The notes beneath the pieces were generated by a model. It was not told the DNA's origin. It made no database searches and worked only from the letters and a program-made list of their open reading frames with translations. This document shows positions 11,461 to 22,680 of a DNA stretch of 64,000 bases, in pieces. Numbering within the stretch: the first letter of the stretch is position 1; every line of letters starts with the position of its first letter. Origin of the DNA: Sapria himalayana (taxonomy: Eukaryota > Streptophyta > Magnoliopsida > Malpighiales > Rafflesiaceae). Made by a program: the position numbers and the translations under genes. The stretch is from NCBI GenBank assembly GCA_029783825.1, contig JAREIK010012301.1, forward strand, positions 1-64,000, in the 5' to 3' direction.

Positions 11461-12107
11461 ATGGATAGTTGCTTATATCGGAATGTGAGAGGAGTAGCAA
11501 ATACTCGTACAAAAAAATAGACTTAAAAAATAACAAAAATTCATAAAATTAATATAGTTATAATAGTGGACCAATGACAGATTAAATTCAATTAGAAAAT
11601 CATAAAAACACAATTGGTTTTGAAAATGCATTTGCAAACATTAATAATAAGATTTATGTGGAGGAAACTTATAGATTTATGATATTAGAAGATAAGGAAC
11701 AATTATAAATTTTTAAAATAGGAAGGGGCATCAGAAGCAGTGTTCTTAGTGGTCTACACCAAAATGCCAAAGAAGACATGATGGATTTTTGGAATGAAAT
11801 GGAAAGATAGCAAAAAAAGATATATCATGGATAATTAGAAGAGATTTAATGTTATAAGAAGTTTGAATAAAACAAGGAGGAAGAGCCCTGAATTTTGGGG
11901 CTATGTTACAATTTAATGAAGCTATAACCAATGTGAGTTTGATTGAAGCAGACTTATTAGGAACAAAATATACATGGCGTAATAACTAAAAGAAAAGAAG
12001 CATAATATGGGCAAGATTAGACAGGGTATTATAGAATGAAAAATGGCTAAACTTTGTGGAATCCATACTAGTGAGATACTAAATAGAACCTACTCTGATC
12101 TCAAACC
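11461..12107 (+). pseudogene. LINE 2 ORF2 endonuclease domain
   Basis: MDSCLYRNVRGVANTRTKK marks the start of ORF2 at 11461, comparable to NLRGVAN in LINE 1. Later come GFENAFANINNKIYV, ETYRFMILEDKEQL, MDFWNEME and DISWII followed by a degenerate RRDLM where GGDFN is expected. Then GALNFGAMLQFNEAITNVS, EADLLGTKYTWRNN and a degraded R-L-D-R-V-L. The loss of the GDFN active-site motif shows the enzyme is dead. Stops are frequent, including one 20 residues from the start. Confidence 0.78.
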
Positions 12108-14000
12108 TTGGCTTCTAACTTTTTAGAACAAGTTAAAATAAGAATACCATTTCAAATTTCAGAATATGTAGGGTTTACATATGGATTTGATAATGTAGTT
12201 ATAAATGCATGGTCAGAATCAGTCTCTGGCAACCCATTACAAGTTCTAGCTAATAAATTGAGAAGGCTAAAAGCTTGTTTAAATACATGGAATAAAAATT
12301 ATTTTGGCAATATAAACAAAGAGATTAAAGAAGCTGAACTAAAAGTAGAGGAACTGGAATTAACATATGAGGATGAGCAAAGAGAGCCACTTAGACAGAA
12401 ACTTAATAAGGAAAAAGCAGAATTAAAACTTATATTACATATGGAAGTGGTATATTGGAAGCAAAGTCCAAAAATTAAGTGGCTTAAGGAGGGGACAGAT
12501 AAACAAAATTATTCCACACGGTATTAAAAATAAAGAGTCTAAAACAAAAGATTAAAGGCATTAGAAACATAGAAGGGGAGTGGATATATAATTAAGCTCA
12601 GATAAAGTAGAATTAGAAGAATATTTTTAAAAATAGCTTGGTGAAAATATAGCATGTAAAGGCAACTCTTTAATGCAGACTATGACATATAAGGTTACGG
12701 TTAGAAAAAAAAAATAGTAAATTAATAGATTTCCTAGAATAAGAGGAAATAAAGGAAGCAGTTTTAGTATGAATAAAGATAGTGCACCGGGGCCAGATAG
12801 ATGGAACAATGGTTTCTTTCGAAGATGCTGGCATATAAGTAAAAATAGCTAATAGTAGAAATCAAATTGATATTTTCAAGAGTAGATATCACAAAATCAT
12901 GGACTAGCTCTTTCATTGTACTGTTACCCAAATGTGATAACCCATAGAAATGTGAAAATTTCAGGCAAATAAGCTTATACAACTCAGTTTATAAGATATT
13001 AGCTATATTACTACAGCATAGATTATGTAGAATCCTTCTAAATATAAAATTAGAATAAGAAACATATTTTTTAAAAATAGATTAATGATAAAAAATATAA
13101 GCTTAGCATTAGAAATGATGAGAGAAATTGTAACAAAGAAAAGATGACATAATGTGGTAATAAAATTAGATCTGTCAAAAGCTTTGACAGAGTAGAATGA
13201 GATATTCTATGTTACACTTGAGAAACTGAGTTTCTTAGAAACCTGGATAGATTTGATTTTTAGATGCATTTCTAGCATATGATTGAGAATTCTAGTAAAT
13301 GGAAAAAAAGAAGAGAATTCAAACCAATAAGAGGTCTAAGGCAAGGAGACCCATAATCACCATTGTTACTTAACATATATTTGGAATTGTTCATTTTAAA
13401 TTTGAAACAAATAATATAAAAGGAAAAATCATAGTTTTAAGCAACCAAAAAATACACCTTTAGTGGGTTGCATGGTATATGTAGATGATGTAATCATATT
13501 CTAAATGCGAACAATAAATCAATGAGTATCTAATGGATATACTTCAGACCTTTGATGAGAAAACATGTCTAATATTGAATAAAGTAAAATGCTAGTTATT
13601 ACAGCAAAGAAAATACATGAAAGAGTTACACAAATAATAAAAAGGATCACAGGATTTACCCAAAAGAAATGAGCTTTAATGTATTTTGGTGACCCAATAT
13701 ATAAAGGTAGGATAAAAGAAGAATATCTATTTTTTTAATAGGAAAATGAGAAAGAAAATAGCATGATGGAAAGAAAACCTCTTATGTTTTGTAAGAAGGA
13801 TAACACTCATATCACATGTACTACAAGGCATATTTACACATATATTAATGAATATCCAGCTATCAAAAAAGTTTATAAAAAAACTAGAGAAGGAATGGCT
13901 TCTTTCCTCAGGGAAAAAATTAAATGAAAACCAAAATTACACTGAAAAAAATGGGAAGACTTATGTCATCCAAAAGAAGAAGCAGGATTAGGTTTAATTA
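12108..14000 (+). pseudogene. LINE 2 ORF2 linker and reverse transcriptase
   Basis: The linker (12108-12527) is one open stretch with YGFDNVVINAWSES, LKACLNTWNKNYFGNINKEI and WKQSPKIKWLKEGTDKQN, typical of the region just before the LINE RT. The RT follows in broken frames: MIKNISLALEMMREI, HNVVIKLDLSKAF and a QGDP block in which the next Leu codon is a stop. The catalytic VGCMVYVDDVIIF has YVDD at 13478-13489. The conserved aspartates survive, but stops and frameshifts abolish a full protein. Confidence 0.82.
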
Positions 14001-14600
14001 GTTTGAAAGATATGACAAATGCATGGGGTTGTAAAAGTAGTTGAGGCTAAAAGAAAATGATAGTCTTTGGGCAAGATTTCTATCAGCTAAAATGAAGTAA
14101 ATAAAGAAATCATTAAAGATACTAGGAAGGCTTCTAAAGCCTGGAAATTAATGTTAAAGCAAAAAGAATTAGTAGATAAGCACTCAGTACTAAAAAAGAG
14201 CAGGTAGAAATGGATGATCAAGGTAATTTTACAATGAAATTGGAAGAAACCATAGTAAGAAATAAAGGTAAAACTCTACCTACATATAATTTTGTTTAGG
14301 AAAGTGAGGCACCACGATAAATAAAGACCTTCATATGAAAAGATCATTCAAATATTATTCTAGTAATTGAGAATATACAATCAAAGGGTATACGGTTAGC
14401 CTCAATATGTGAATGCTGCTCTGTAGTTGTGGAAAATATAGAGCATTTGTTTTCTAAAGGCAAAATTGCTACAGAAGTGTGGAATCATTAGAAACTCTCA
14501 CAAATCTTAAGCATAAGGAAGTCGCCTAAAAGCCATACTTTTAAGCTGGAATAAGCAACCTATAGTAATAAAATCTTTAGATGGACTAGGAACAACCTAA
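14001..14600 (+). pseudogene. LINE 2 ORF2 thumb/zf-RVT-like connector, heavily decayed
   Basis: Short matches only: AWGCKS-type and LWARFLSAK-type phrases near 14020-14090, which in intact LINEs precede the zf-RVT domain, then pieces resembling C-E-C-C and E-H-L-F-S-x-G-x-I-A-x-x-V-W near 14405-14480. The order agrees with LINE 1 (RLASRCECYF, NHLFSTGNIASKLW). No continuous frame exceeds about 40 codons. Identification rests on position and these short phrases. Confidence 0.6.
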
Positions 14601-14849
14601 CACTTATAGTAATCTTGTGTATATGGAAAGCTAGAAACAAAGTAGATTTGATTCAGTCAAGATGAAGAAAAAATATATTTTAGAAGATATTAAAAAATAG
14701 TTTATGAATTTATCAGTTGCTAGACCAATAAAAGTCACAAATAAAGATGTAGAAGACAACATAGATAATGAATGGAAGCCTCGTGTGAAAAAAATAAAGT
14801 GGCGAGGTATTAAAATTACTAAATAGATTATGCCACCACAGGGGATAAC

Positions 14850-15235
14850 ACTAGACACGGTTGGAAGTTTTATTAGAGAAATGGGAGAGGTAGAAGGAGG
14901 AGTAATTAGAAAACATGGAAGGAAGAATAGAAAAGGACTTCACAATGAAAGACAAGGCAGTCTCAGCTTTGCACAAAGAAATTAAAGCTTTATATAAAGC
15001 CTTAAAAAACTACAAGGAAAGTAATTATAATAATATACAAATTCATGTGGATTCAAATTTACTAGTGGGTTTAGCGACAAATAGTTATCATGTGCAGATA
15101 CGAAGAATAGCTTGAGAATGTTAAAAACCTAATTAATGAGTTGGAGGCTTCCATAACACATATATATAGGGAGGAAATGTGCTAGCAGATAAGCTAGCAA
15201 AAAAAGGGTTGCGAAGTTTTCTATAAGGAAGACAT
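14850..15235 (+). pseudogene. LINE 2 ORF2 RNase H domain
   Basis: A frame at 14915-15115 contains KAVSALHKEIKALYKALKNY and IQIHVDSNLLVGLA, parallel to the LINE 1 RNase H helix and VDSSLLVDLA. In another frame NVLADKLAKKGL follows near 15175-15215, matching the terminal NTLADKLA motif. A shift near 15110 separates them. The domain would be the C-terminus of ORF2. Confidence 0.8.
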
Positions 15236-16862
15236 ACTAGAAAGGCTAAAAGGGCTAGAAATACTAGATAAAATGGGATGTCCATATGTCAGAACACCCA
15301 AGAAAAGCTAAGGAAAAGCAAAAGTGGGGAAAATATACATTGGAAATATGATATATACAGTTGGATAATCTGAAGTAGGTGGATAGCCTCTACTACAAGG
15401 ATTCCAAGATCACACCTAAAGGGAGGTTGGAGATTAGGAAAAGGACAAACATGACAAATATTATGATTGAAAATATTGATTGGAAGGCAAGCAAAGAGAT
15501 GGATATTGATACTAAGCTGCAGAACATAAGAAGCTATAGACTAGGTAGATAAATATTTAAATATTAAAATTCTTGGGCTTTTGCATTGCTATGCATGGTT
15601 TTTTCTGTCTAGATTTCTGGCAGAGAGCTGGATAGCAAGCAAGTTAGAAATAGATAGCATGAGGCTGATTCAAACATCTGGATAGAAGACTATTTGAAGT
15701 AGTAGCCTATATTTAGTGTCATGCATTACTGTGCTTGGGGTTTCTATCTGAAATACAAGCATGCTTGGAGAAAAAATATTGAGAAAGAGATAGGCAGAAA
15801 AGAAAACCTAATGAATACAAAAACCATCCTAAATTTATATCAAAGAGAAAGTTGGATAGCAACAAGAAGGGAAAGCATGATTGAGAATATGACAGACAAC
15901 AAGATTTATATATGATGTTTGTCTTATTTAATACCTTTGCATTGTTGTGCTTAGTTTTGTGGTATGAAATGCAGGCATAGCTGGATACAAGCATGAATAA
16001 ACATTTCTTTGGGTTTTTGTATTGCTATGCTTGGTGTCTTTCTGTCTAGATTTCAAGCAGAAAGCTGGATAGCAAGCAGGTTTTCATTGATGTGCTTGGT
16101 TTTTTTTTCTGAAAAAATAAGCACGCTAGAGACAAGAATTGATAAATAGAAAGGCAGAAAATAAGACCTACCTAAAATTATACCTAAGTAGAAAGATGGA
16201 TAGCTACAAGAAAGACAAACATGATTGAGAATATGAAAGACAACATGATTGAAATATCCGGTGTTTGTCTTATGTCATTTCATTTGCATTGTTATGCGTA
16301 GTTTTCTGGTATGAAATGCTGGCATAGCTAGATACAAGCATGGATAAATAAAAAAGATAAAAAATAAGACCTAAAGATTACATAAACCAATCTGGAATTA
16401 TATCAAAGTATGCTGGAAAACACAAAGAAAAGTTAATAAAATCTCAATAGCCATGACAAAAGGATAAGAAGAATAAGGGCTCGGCATAAAAAGGGGCAGA
16501 TTAATAACAAAATAGCCTGGAAAAAGAAGATAGAGGCAAAATAAAGAAACCAACAAAATCAAACTCTTATGTAACTAAAACAAAATAGAAGCTAAATAGA
16601 AGAGAGGACTACAAGGAGAAGGCAAGCCAGAAAAATAGTGAGCATAAAAGGCTAAATAGATGGAAGAAGCAAGTTGGAGATTTTGAAAGTATTTCAAAAA
16701 GAAAGAAAGCTTTTTAATTACAGGATAGATGACATATATCTAGGTTTTGTTTATGTTTTATAAAATACTTTACTATGTAAGGCATTAACATATGTGTTGA
16801 AATTTGTGTGCGCCCATGATTTCCCTCAACCAAAAGTGAAGGTTTTTTAAATAATAAAACAC
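15236..16862 (+). other. LINE 2 3' untranslated region
   Basis: About 1.6 kb without a coding signal between RNase H and the hexanucleotide tail. Its middle is an imperfect direct duplication (listed separately). The end reads AACCAAAAGTGAAGG, then a T-run, AATAATAAAACACC and a run of A's, and passes directly into AAGAAT units. The same end structure in LINE 1 supports this as the true LINE terminus. Confidence 0.7.
15571..16352 (+). repeat. Imperfect tandem duplication in the LINE 2 3' UTR
   Basis: Unit 1 (about 15571-16008, 440 bp) and unit 2 (about 16010-16352, 345 bp) align in order: a TTGCATTGCTATGC-type block, TTTCTGTCTAGATTTC, AGCTGGATAGCAAGCA, a CATGATTGAGAATATGA block and GGTATGAAATGC. 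Unit 2 lacks roughly 95 bp present in unit 1. Within each unit the GCATTG..TGC..GGTATGAAATGC phrases form weaker subrepeats. Confidence 0.8.
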
Positions 16863-17192
16863 CTTTTTTAAAAAAAAAACTAAAAAATAAAGAAGAATAA
16901 AAAAAAGAAGAATAAAAAGAATAAGAAGAATAAGAAAAATAAGAAGAATTAAAGAATAAGAAGAATACGAAGAATCTGAATAATAAGAAGATAAAAAAGA
17001 ATAAGAAGAATAAGAATAATATGAAGTATTCAAATATAAGAAGATAAAAAAGAATAAGAAGAATTAGATTAATAAGAAGAATAAGTAGAATAAGTAAAAT
17101 AAGAAGAATAAGAAGAATAAGAAAAATAAAAAGTATAAAAATTATAAGTAGAATAAGAAGAATTTGAGAAATAAGAGGAATAAGAAGAAGAA

Positions 17193-17231
<39 letters not shown>

Positions 17232-18142
17232 GAAGGGTAAAAAGTATAAGAATGATAAGAAGCATATGAAATATAAGTAAGATTAGAAGGATTAGAAGGA
17301 TAAGAAGGATTAGAAGGAATAGAAGGATAAGAAGAATAACATTGATAAAAAGGATAAGTAGGACAAGAAAGATAAGAAGAATAATAAGAATAATGAGAAT
17401 AAGAAGAATATAAAAATAAGAAGAATAAAAAGAATAAAAAAAATAAAAAGAATAAAAAGAATAAAAAGAATAAAAAGAATAAAAAGACTAAAAAGAATAA
17501 AGACTAAAAGAATAAAAGAATAAAAAGAATAAAAAGAATAAAAAGAATAAAAAGAATAAAAGAATAAAAAGAATAAAAGAATAAAAAGAATAAAAGAATA
17601 AAAAGAATAAAAAGAATAACAAGACTAAAAAGAATAAAAAGACTAAAAAGAATAAAAAGATAAAAAGAATAAAAAGAATAAAAAGAATAAAAAGAATAAA
17701 AAGAATAAAAAGAATAAAAGAATAAAAAGAATGAAAAGAATAAAAAGAATGAAAAGAATAAAAAGAATGAAAAGAATAAAAAGAATGAAAAGAATAAAAG
17801 AATGAAAAGAATAAAAAGAATGAAAAGAATAAAAAGAATGATTAGAATAAAAAGAATGAAAAGAATAAAAAGAATGAAAAGAATAAAAAGAATAAGAATA
17901 ATAAGATGAATAAGAAGAATAAGAAGACTAGAATAATAGGAAGAATATGAAGAATAAAAAGAATAAGATTACTTAAAAGAATAATAAAAATTAGAAGAAT
18001 AAGAAGAATAGAATGATAAAAAGAATAAGAAGAAAATGTAATATAATAAGAATAAGATATAATATGAAGAATAAAAGAAAATGAAGAATGAGAAGAATAA
18101 GAACAAAAATAAGAATACGAAGAATAGAAGTATAAGAAGAAT

Positions 18143-18175
<33 letters not shown>

Positions 18176-18463
18176 GAAAAAGAAGAATAAAAAGAATAAG
18201 AAGAATAAGCAAAATAAGAAAGATAAGAAGAATAAGAAAGGTAAGAAAAATAAGAAGAATAAGATGAATAAGAAGAATAACAAGAATAACAAGGATAAGA
18301 TGAACAAAAAAAATAAGAAGATAAGAAGAATAAAAAATTTGAGTAATAAGAAGAATAAGATGAATAAGAAGAATAACAAGAATAACAAGAATAAGAATAA
18401 TAAATGGAATAAGAAGAATAAGAAGAATAAAAAAATTAAGAAGAAAAAGAATAAATAAAAAAA

Positions 18464-18509
<46 letters not shown>

Positions 18510-18962
18510 TATTATTATTATTATTATTATTAGAATAAGAAGAATAAAAAGAACAAGGAGAATCAGAAGAATAAAAAGAATATGAAGAATAATTAGAATA
18601 AGAAGAATATGAAGAATAATTAGAATAAGAAGAATATGAAGAATAATTAGAATAAGAAGAATAAGAAGAATAAGATGTATAAAAAGAATAAAAAAAAATA
18701 AAATTAAGAAGAATAATAAAAAAAAGAAGATTAAAAATTATTAGAAGAATAAGAATAATACAAAGAATAATAAGTATAATAATAGAAGAAATAAAAGAAT
18801 AACAAAAAAAGAAATATGATAAAAATATGAAGAATTATAACAATAAGTAAGATAAGAAAATAAGATGAATATAAAGAATAAGAAAAATATAAAGAATATA
18901 ATGAATAAGAAGAATATAATGAATAAGAAGAATAAGAAGAATTAGAAGAAAAAGTAAATTAA
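16863..18962 (+). repeat. Degenerate AAGAAT/AAAGAATA array, 3' tail of LINE 2
   Basis: About 2.1 kb. The left part is mixed AAGAAT. The middle (about 17405-17900) is unusually regular AAAAAGAATA with a GAATGA variant alternating in 17720-17880. The right part contains AAT runs and a perfect AAT/ATT palindrome. It starts at the LINE 2 end and stops where LINE 3 begins. Confidence 0.88.
18465..18532. repeat. Long perfect AAT/ATT palindrome
   Basis: About 15 AAT units pass at 18509/18510 directly into about 8 ATT units. The complementary part could extrude as a perfect hairpin of more than 20 bp with no loop spacer. Confidence 0.85.
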
Positions 18963-20215
18963 GAAGGTCCCATTTTTAGAGAGAGAATTCTCATTTTAAA
19001 AGAAAGAAATCTCCATTGCTGCTCAATTCAAGTTGATATCAAGCTCAAAATGGAGCAAAGAAACTTCTTATTAAATAAGAAGTCATTTTCTTTAATATTT
19101 ATTGAACCCACACCTCCTTCTCCATTGCTCAGAAACAAAGATGGGAGTCCCGCTATACACTTCTCTTCAGAAGAAGTTTACAAGCTTACATAGCTCTTCA
19201 AGCTCATGTTAATAGGGAAGTTTTCCCATGGTAGACCTCGCATGATTGACATACAGTCATTTATCACCTCATTGAAGCTTAAGGGAAAGGTAGAACTTGC
19301 TGATTATGATGCTAAACATCTCTTCCTACAGTGTTGTATGGAGGAGGATTTTCACCGAATATGGCTAAGGGGGCTATGGCAAGTCAATGGATATCCTATC
19401 GTATTCTAAAGTGGATGAAAAACTTCAATCCACACACGAAGGCACCTCTAGTTCTGGTATGGTTCTCACATCCCTAACCTCTTTCTGTATCTCTATAATA
19501 TCCACTCTCTGTAAGCAATTTCTTCATGCTTGGGTAAGCCAATGCTACGGGATGAGGCGACAATTTCTATGATAAGGCCAAATAATGCTCGGGTATGTGC
19601 TGAATGTAATTACTTACACAACCACCTACTAGGATTTGGATAGGTAGTGGTAAGAGAGAGCAGGGAGAGGGATTTTGGCAATCTGCCATTCTAGAAACCC
19701 TGCCTCTTCACTGTCAAAGCTGCAAGAGGATAGGGCATGCCTCGAGAGAGTGTAGGTTGAGGTTAGATGAAAAGGGCAGAGGGAAGGGGCAAGGGGGTAG
19801 AAGAAGGAAGAAATAGATTAGAAGGGAAGAAGGGGCTCAAAACAAGATGAGGAGAAGCCTTTAGAAATAGAATTTGTTGAGGAAAGGGAGCGTAGAAGGG
19901 CAGGGGTGGAGTTTCAAACCAAAGAAGATGTAGGTAGTAATAAGGTAGAAGAGGTAGTGGTAAGGTAAGAAGGATTGGTAGAGAATGGGAAGGAAGAAGG
20001 TTAAGCGGTGGTGAAAAGTAAAAAGATAAGGGGTAAAAGGGCTAAAACTAGGAGGGTCTTAAGGGAGAAGGAGGTGGCCTATGGCTGGATTGAGGAGGAT
20101 CTTCTAGATTTTCCAGAAGAAGAATCAGATATCTATAGCTGTCCATCAATAGGTAAGAAGGAAGAAAGTGAGGAGGGCAACCTAGAAAAGACTAAGATGA
20201 TTAGATATGCATATA
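18963..20215 (+). mobile_element. LINE 3: 5' UTR and ORF1 only, truncated by the TATC array
   Basis: It follows the LINE 2 tail without a gap. A roughly 200-bp leader precedes an ORF1 of the same DUF4283 family as LINE 2. The element is cut off at about 20205-20215, where the sequence turns into TATC repeats; no ORF2 follows. The first ORF1 frame is better preserved than in LINE 2, suggesting a younger insertion. Confidence 0.82.
19160..20215 (+). pseudogene. LINE 3 ORF1 with DUF4283 domain and intact CCHC knuckle
   Basis: The DUF4283 core is clear: LIGKFSHGRPRMIDIQSF, SLKLKGKVELADYDAKH, MEEDFHRIWLRGLWQVNGYP. A +1 shift near 19400 is needed to continue into LKWMKNFNPHTKAPLVLVWF. At 19712-19753 the sequence encodes CQSCKRIGHASREC, an intact C-x2-C-x4-H-x4-C knuckle. 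The C-terminal part (20008-20200) is basic then acidic (KKIRGKRAKTRR, YGWIEEDLLDFPEEES). The protein would bind LINE RNA. The frame runs into the TATC array and ends as a meaningless poly-YLSI tail. Confidence 0.85.
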
Positions 20216-22004
20216 TAAATCTTTCTATATATATGTCTATAAGGATGAGGACTATAGCTGTCTATCAATCTGTCTATATATCTATCTATCTATCTGTCTA
20301 TATATCTATCTATATGTCTATCTATCTATCTATTTATCTATATGCATATCTATTTATCTATCAATCTATATATTTGTCTATCTATATATATATCTATCTA
20401 TAAATCTTTCTATATGTCTATCTATCGATATATATTTTGTCTATCTATCTATCTATCTATATTTCTATCTATCTATCTATATATTTGTAAATCTATCTGT
20501 GTATCTATTTATCTATATATTTATCTATTTATCTATTTATCTTTTTATTTATGTCTATCTATTTATCTATCTATCTATTTGTCTATTTTTGTGTATATGT
20601 ATTTATATATTTATTCATCTATCAACTATCTAATAATCTATCGATCTATCTATCTATATGTCAGTATATCTTTCTCTCTATCTATCTATATGTCAGTATA
20701 TCTTTTTCTCTATCTATCTATCTATATATCTATCAATATATCTATATATTTATCTATCTAATTATCTATCAATCTATATCTCAATATGTTCTATCAATCT
20801 GTCTATTAATTTATCTATCAATTTTCTATCAATCTATCTATCAATCTTTCTTTCAATCCATCTATCTATCTATCTATCTACATGTCAATCTATATTTCTA
20901 TCTATCTATCTATCTATCTGCCTGTTTAATTTTTTTTTCTAATAATCCATCATTCTTTATATCTTTTTATCTGTTCATCTATCTATTATCTATCTGTCTA
21001 TCAATCTTTCTATCTATCTAATTTTCTATCTATATATCTCTTCATCTCTCTATCTCTCTATCTATCAATATGACTATATTTCTGTCTATCTATCTGTCTA
21101 TCAATATTTATTTATCGATATATCTATTTGTCTGTGTGTCAATCTATCTATCTATCAATTTATCTATCTATTTATCTATCAATATTTTTATCTATCTATC
21201 TATTTAAATTTTAATATGTCTATCTATCTATATATCTATTTGTTATCTATCTATCTCTATATCTATCTGTCATTATATATGCCGATCTATCTATCTATCA
21301 ATCTGTGTGTCTATTTGTCAATCTATATATTTATCTCTCAATTTATCTATTTTTTATTTGTCTATCTATCTATGTATTTGTCTAATAATATATCTATCTA
21401 ACTATCTATCTATATCGCTATTTGCCTATCTATCTTTCTATCTATCTGTCTATGTATCTATCTAATTATTTGTCTATTTATCTATGTATCTATCTGTCTA
21501 TATATCTATCTAATTATTTATCTATCTATATGTCTATCTATCTATCTATCTATCTTCTATCTTTCTATCTATTTATCTATTTACCTATCTAAATGTCTAT
21601 CTATTGATTTAAGTATCTATCTATCAAGTATTCAATCTTTATCTATCTTTTTATCGATATATTTGTCTATCCATCTTTCTTTCTATTTGTCTATTTATCT
21701 GTCTATCTATTTATCTATCTATCTATCTATCTATCTCTCTCTCTCTCTCTCTATCTATGTATCTATCTTTCTGTGTGTCTGTCTTTCTGTCTATCTACCT
21801 GTCAAAATTTTTATCTATCTTTTTGTCTATCTATTTTTCTCTCTATCAATCTATCTATATATCTTTATATCTATTTATCTATCTATCTAACTATCTATAT
21901 GTCTATCTATATCACTATCTATCTATCTATCTATCTATCTCTCTATCTATCTATATGTATAACTATCTGTCTAAAATCTATTTATCTATATGTTTATCTA
22001 TCTG

Positions 22005-22037
<33 letters not shown>

Positions 22038-22198
22038 TTATTTATCTATCTATTTATTTATCTATCTATCTATTTTTTGGTCTATCTATCTCTCTATTGA
22101 TCTATCTATCTATTTATCTATCTATATGTCTGTAAATCTATCTATTTATAATTTTGTCTATCTATCTATCTATCTATTTATTTATATATCTATGTATC

Positions 22199-22206
22199 TA
22201 TTTATC
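22199..22206. repeat. Left 8-bp target-site duplication of hAT copy 2
   Basis: TATTTATC, part of the TATC array; the same octamer follows the element at 22618-22625. The low complexity of the target lowers its weight, but the exact flush fit supports it. Confidence 0.85.
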
Positions 22207-22617
22207 TAGAGGTGTCAACCGTGTCGGGCCGGCCCGGCCCAGCACGAGGCACGGCACGGTTCAGCCGTGCCTGGGCCGGCCCGGCACGGAAAAAATTTGT
22301 ACCAGGGCCCGTGCCGTGCCGTGCCTGGCCAGGCACGGTTCGGCCCGCGGCACGGCAACGACCGGATGCTTCCCATCCCACAAAAAAAGACCGCAGGTCG
22401 GGTCAAATTCGACCCGACCCGCGGTCCCCATTTCCCGAACCGCTCGGACAGGTTTGCCCGAGCGGGCCAGGCGAGGCACGGCACGACCCGTCGTGCCTGC
22501 GGGCCATGCCGGGCCCAGTTTTTTTAAACCGTGCCGTGCCCGGCACGGCACGGTAGCACGATCGTGCCCGTGAAAAACGGGCCGGGCTGTGCCGGGCCGG
22601 GCCGTTTGACACCTCTA
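22207..22617. mobile_element. Non-autonomous GC-rich hAT-like element, copy 2 (411 bp)
   Basis: TAGAGGTGTCAA at the left end and the exact inverse TTGACACCTCTA at the right end. The interior aligns with copy 1 throughout, including the A-run plus GACCG centre, the TTCGACCCGACCC block and the CGGACAGG segment. There is no transposase, and the open frames on both strands reflect GC richness. It landed in an existing TATC array and so postdates that array. Confidence 0.93.
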
Positions 22618-22625
22618 TATTTATC
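22618..22625. repeat. Right 8-bp target-site duplication of hAT copy 2
   Basis: TATTTATC, identical to 22199-22206. Confidence 0.85.
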
Positions 22626-22680
22626 TATCTATTTGTTTACATATCTATCTATCTATCTATATGTTTGTCTATCTATTTGT

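Larger units (their letters stand above)
9913..16862 (+). mobile_element. LINE 2: long, strongly decayed L1-type plant LINE
   Basis: A plus-strand LINE of about 7 kb with ORF1 (DUF4283 type), ORF2 (endonuclease, RT with YVDD, zf-RVT-like region, RNase H) and a 1.6-kb 3' UTR containing an imperfect tandem duplication. It is flanked on both sides by AAGAAT arrays in the same orientation, and the 3' array begins directly after a conserved end sequence. It is related to LINE 1: the linker and RT segments share phrases such as NIxLxLEMMxEI and KLDLSKAF. Stop codons are dense, so this copy is older than LINE 1. Confidence 0.88.
20216..22680 (+). repeat. Degenerate TATC tetranucleotide array I
   Basis: TATC units with frequent TGTC, TTTC, TATT and TCAATC variants, interrupted by hAT copy 2 at 22207-22617. 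The array begins in LINE 3 ORF1 and ends where element A starts. Because 12 bp of TATC encodes YLSI with no stops, long frames appear; none is a gene. Near 20970 and 21220 there are short non-repeat interruptions. The uniform mix of variants suggests an old array, not a recent expansion. Confidence 0.9.

Noticed and set aside
15721..15994. Frames on both strands in the LINE 2 3' UTR
   Set aside because: They follow the tandem duplication but are not conserved between the two units, so no protein is supported.
18081..18458. A frame rich in K and N that resembles a low-complexity basic protein
   Set aside because: It is the AAGAAT array, with no non-repeat segment.
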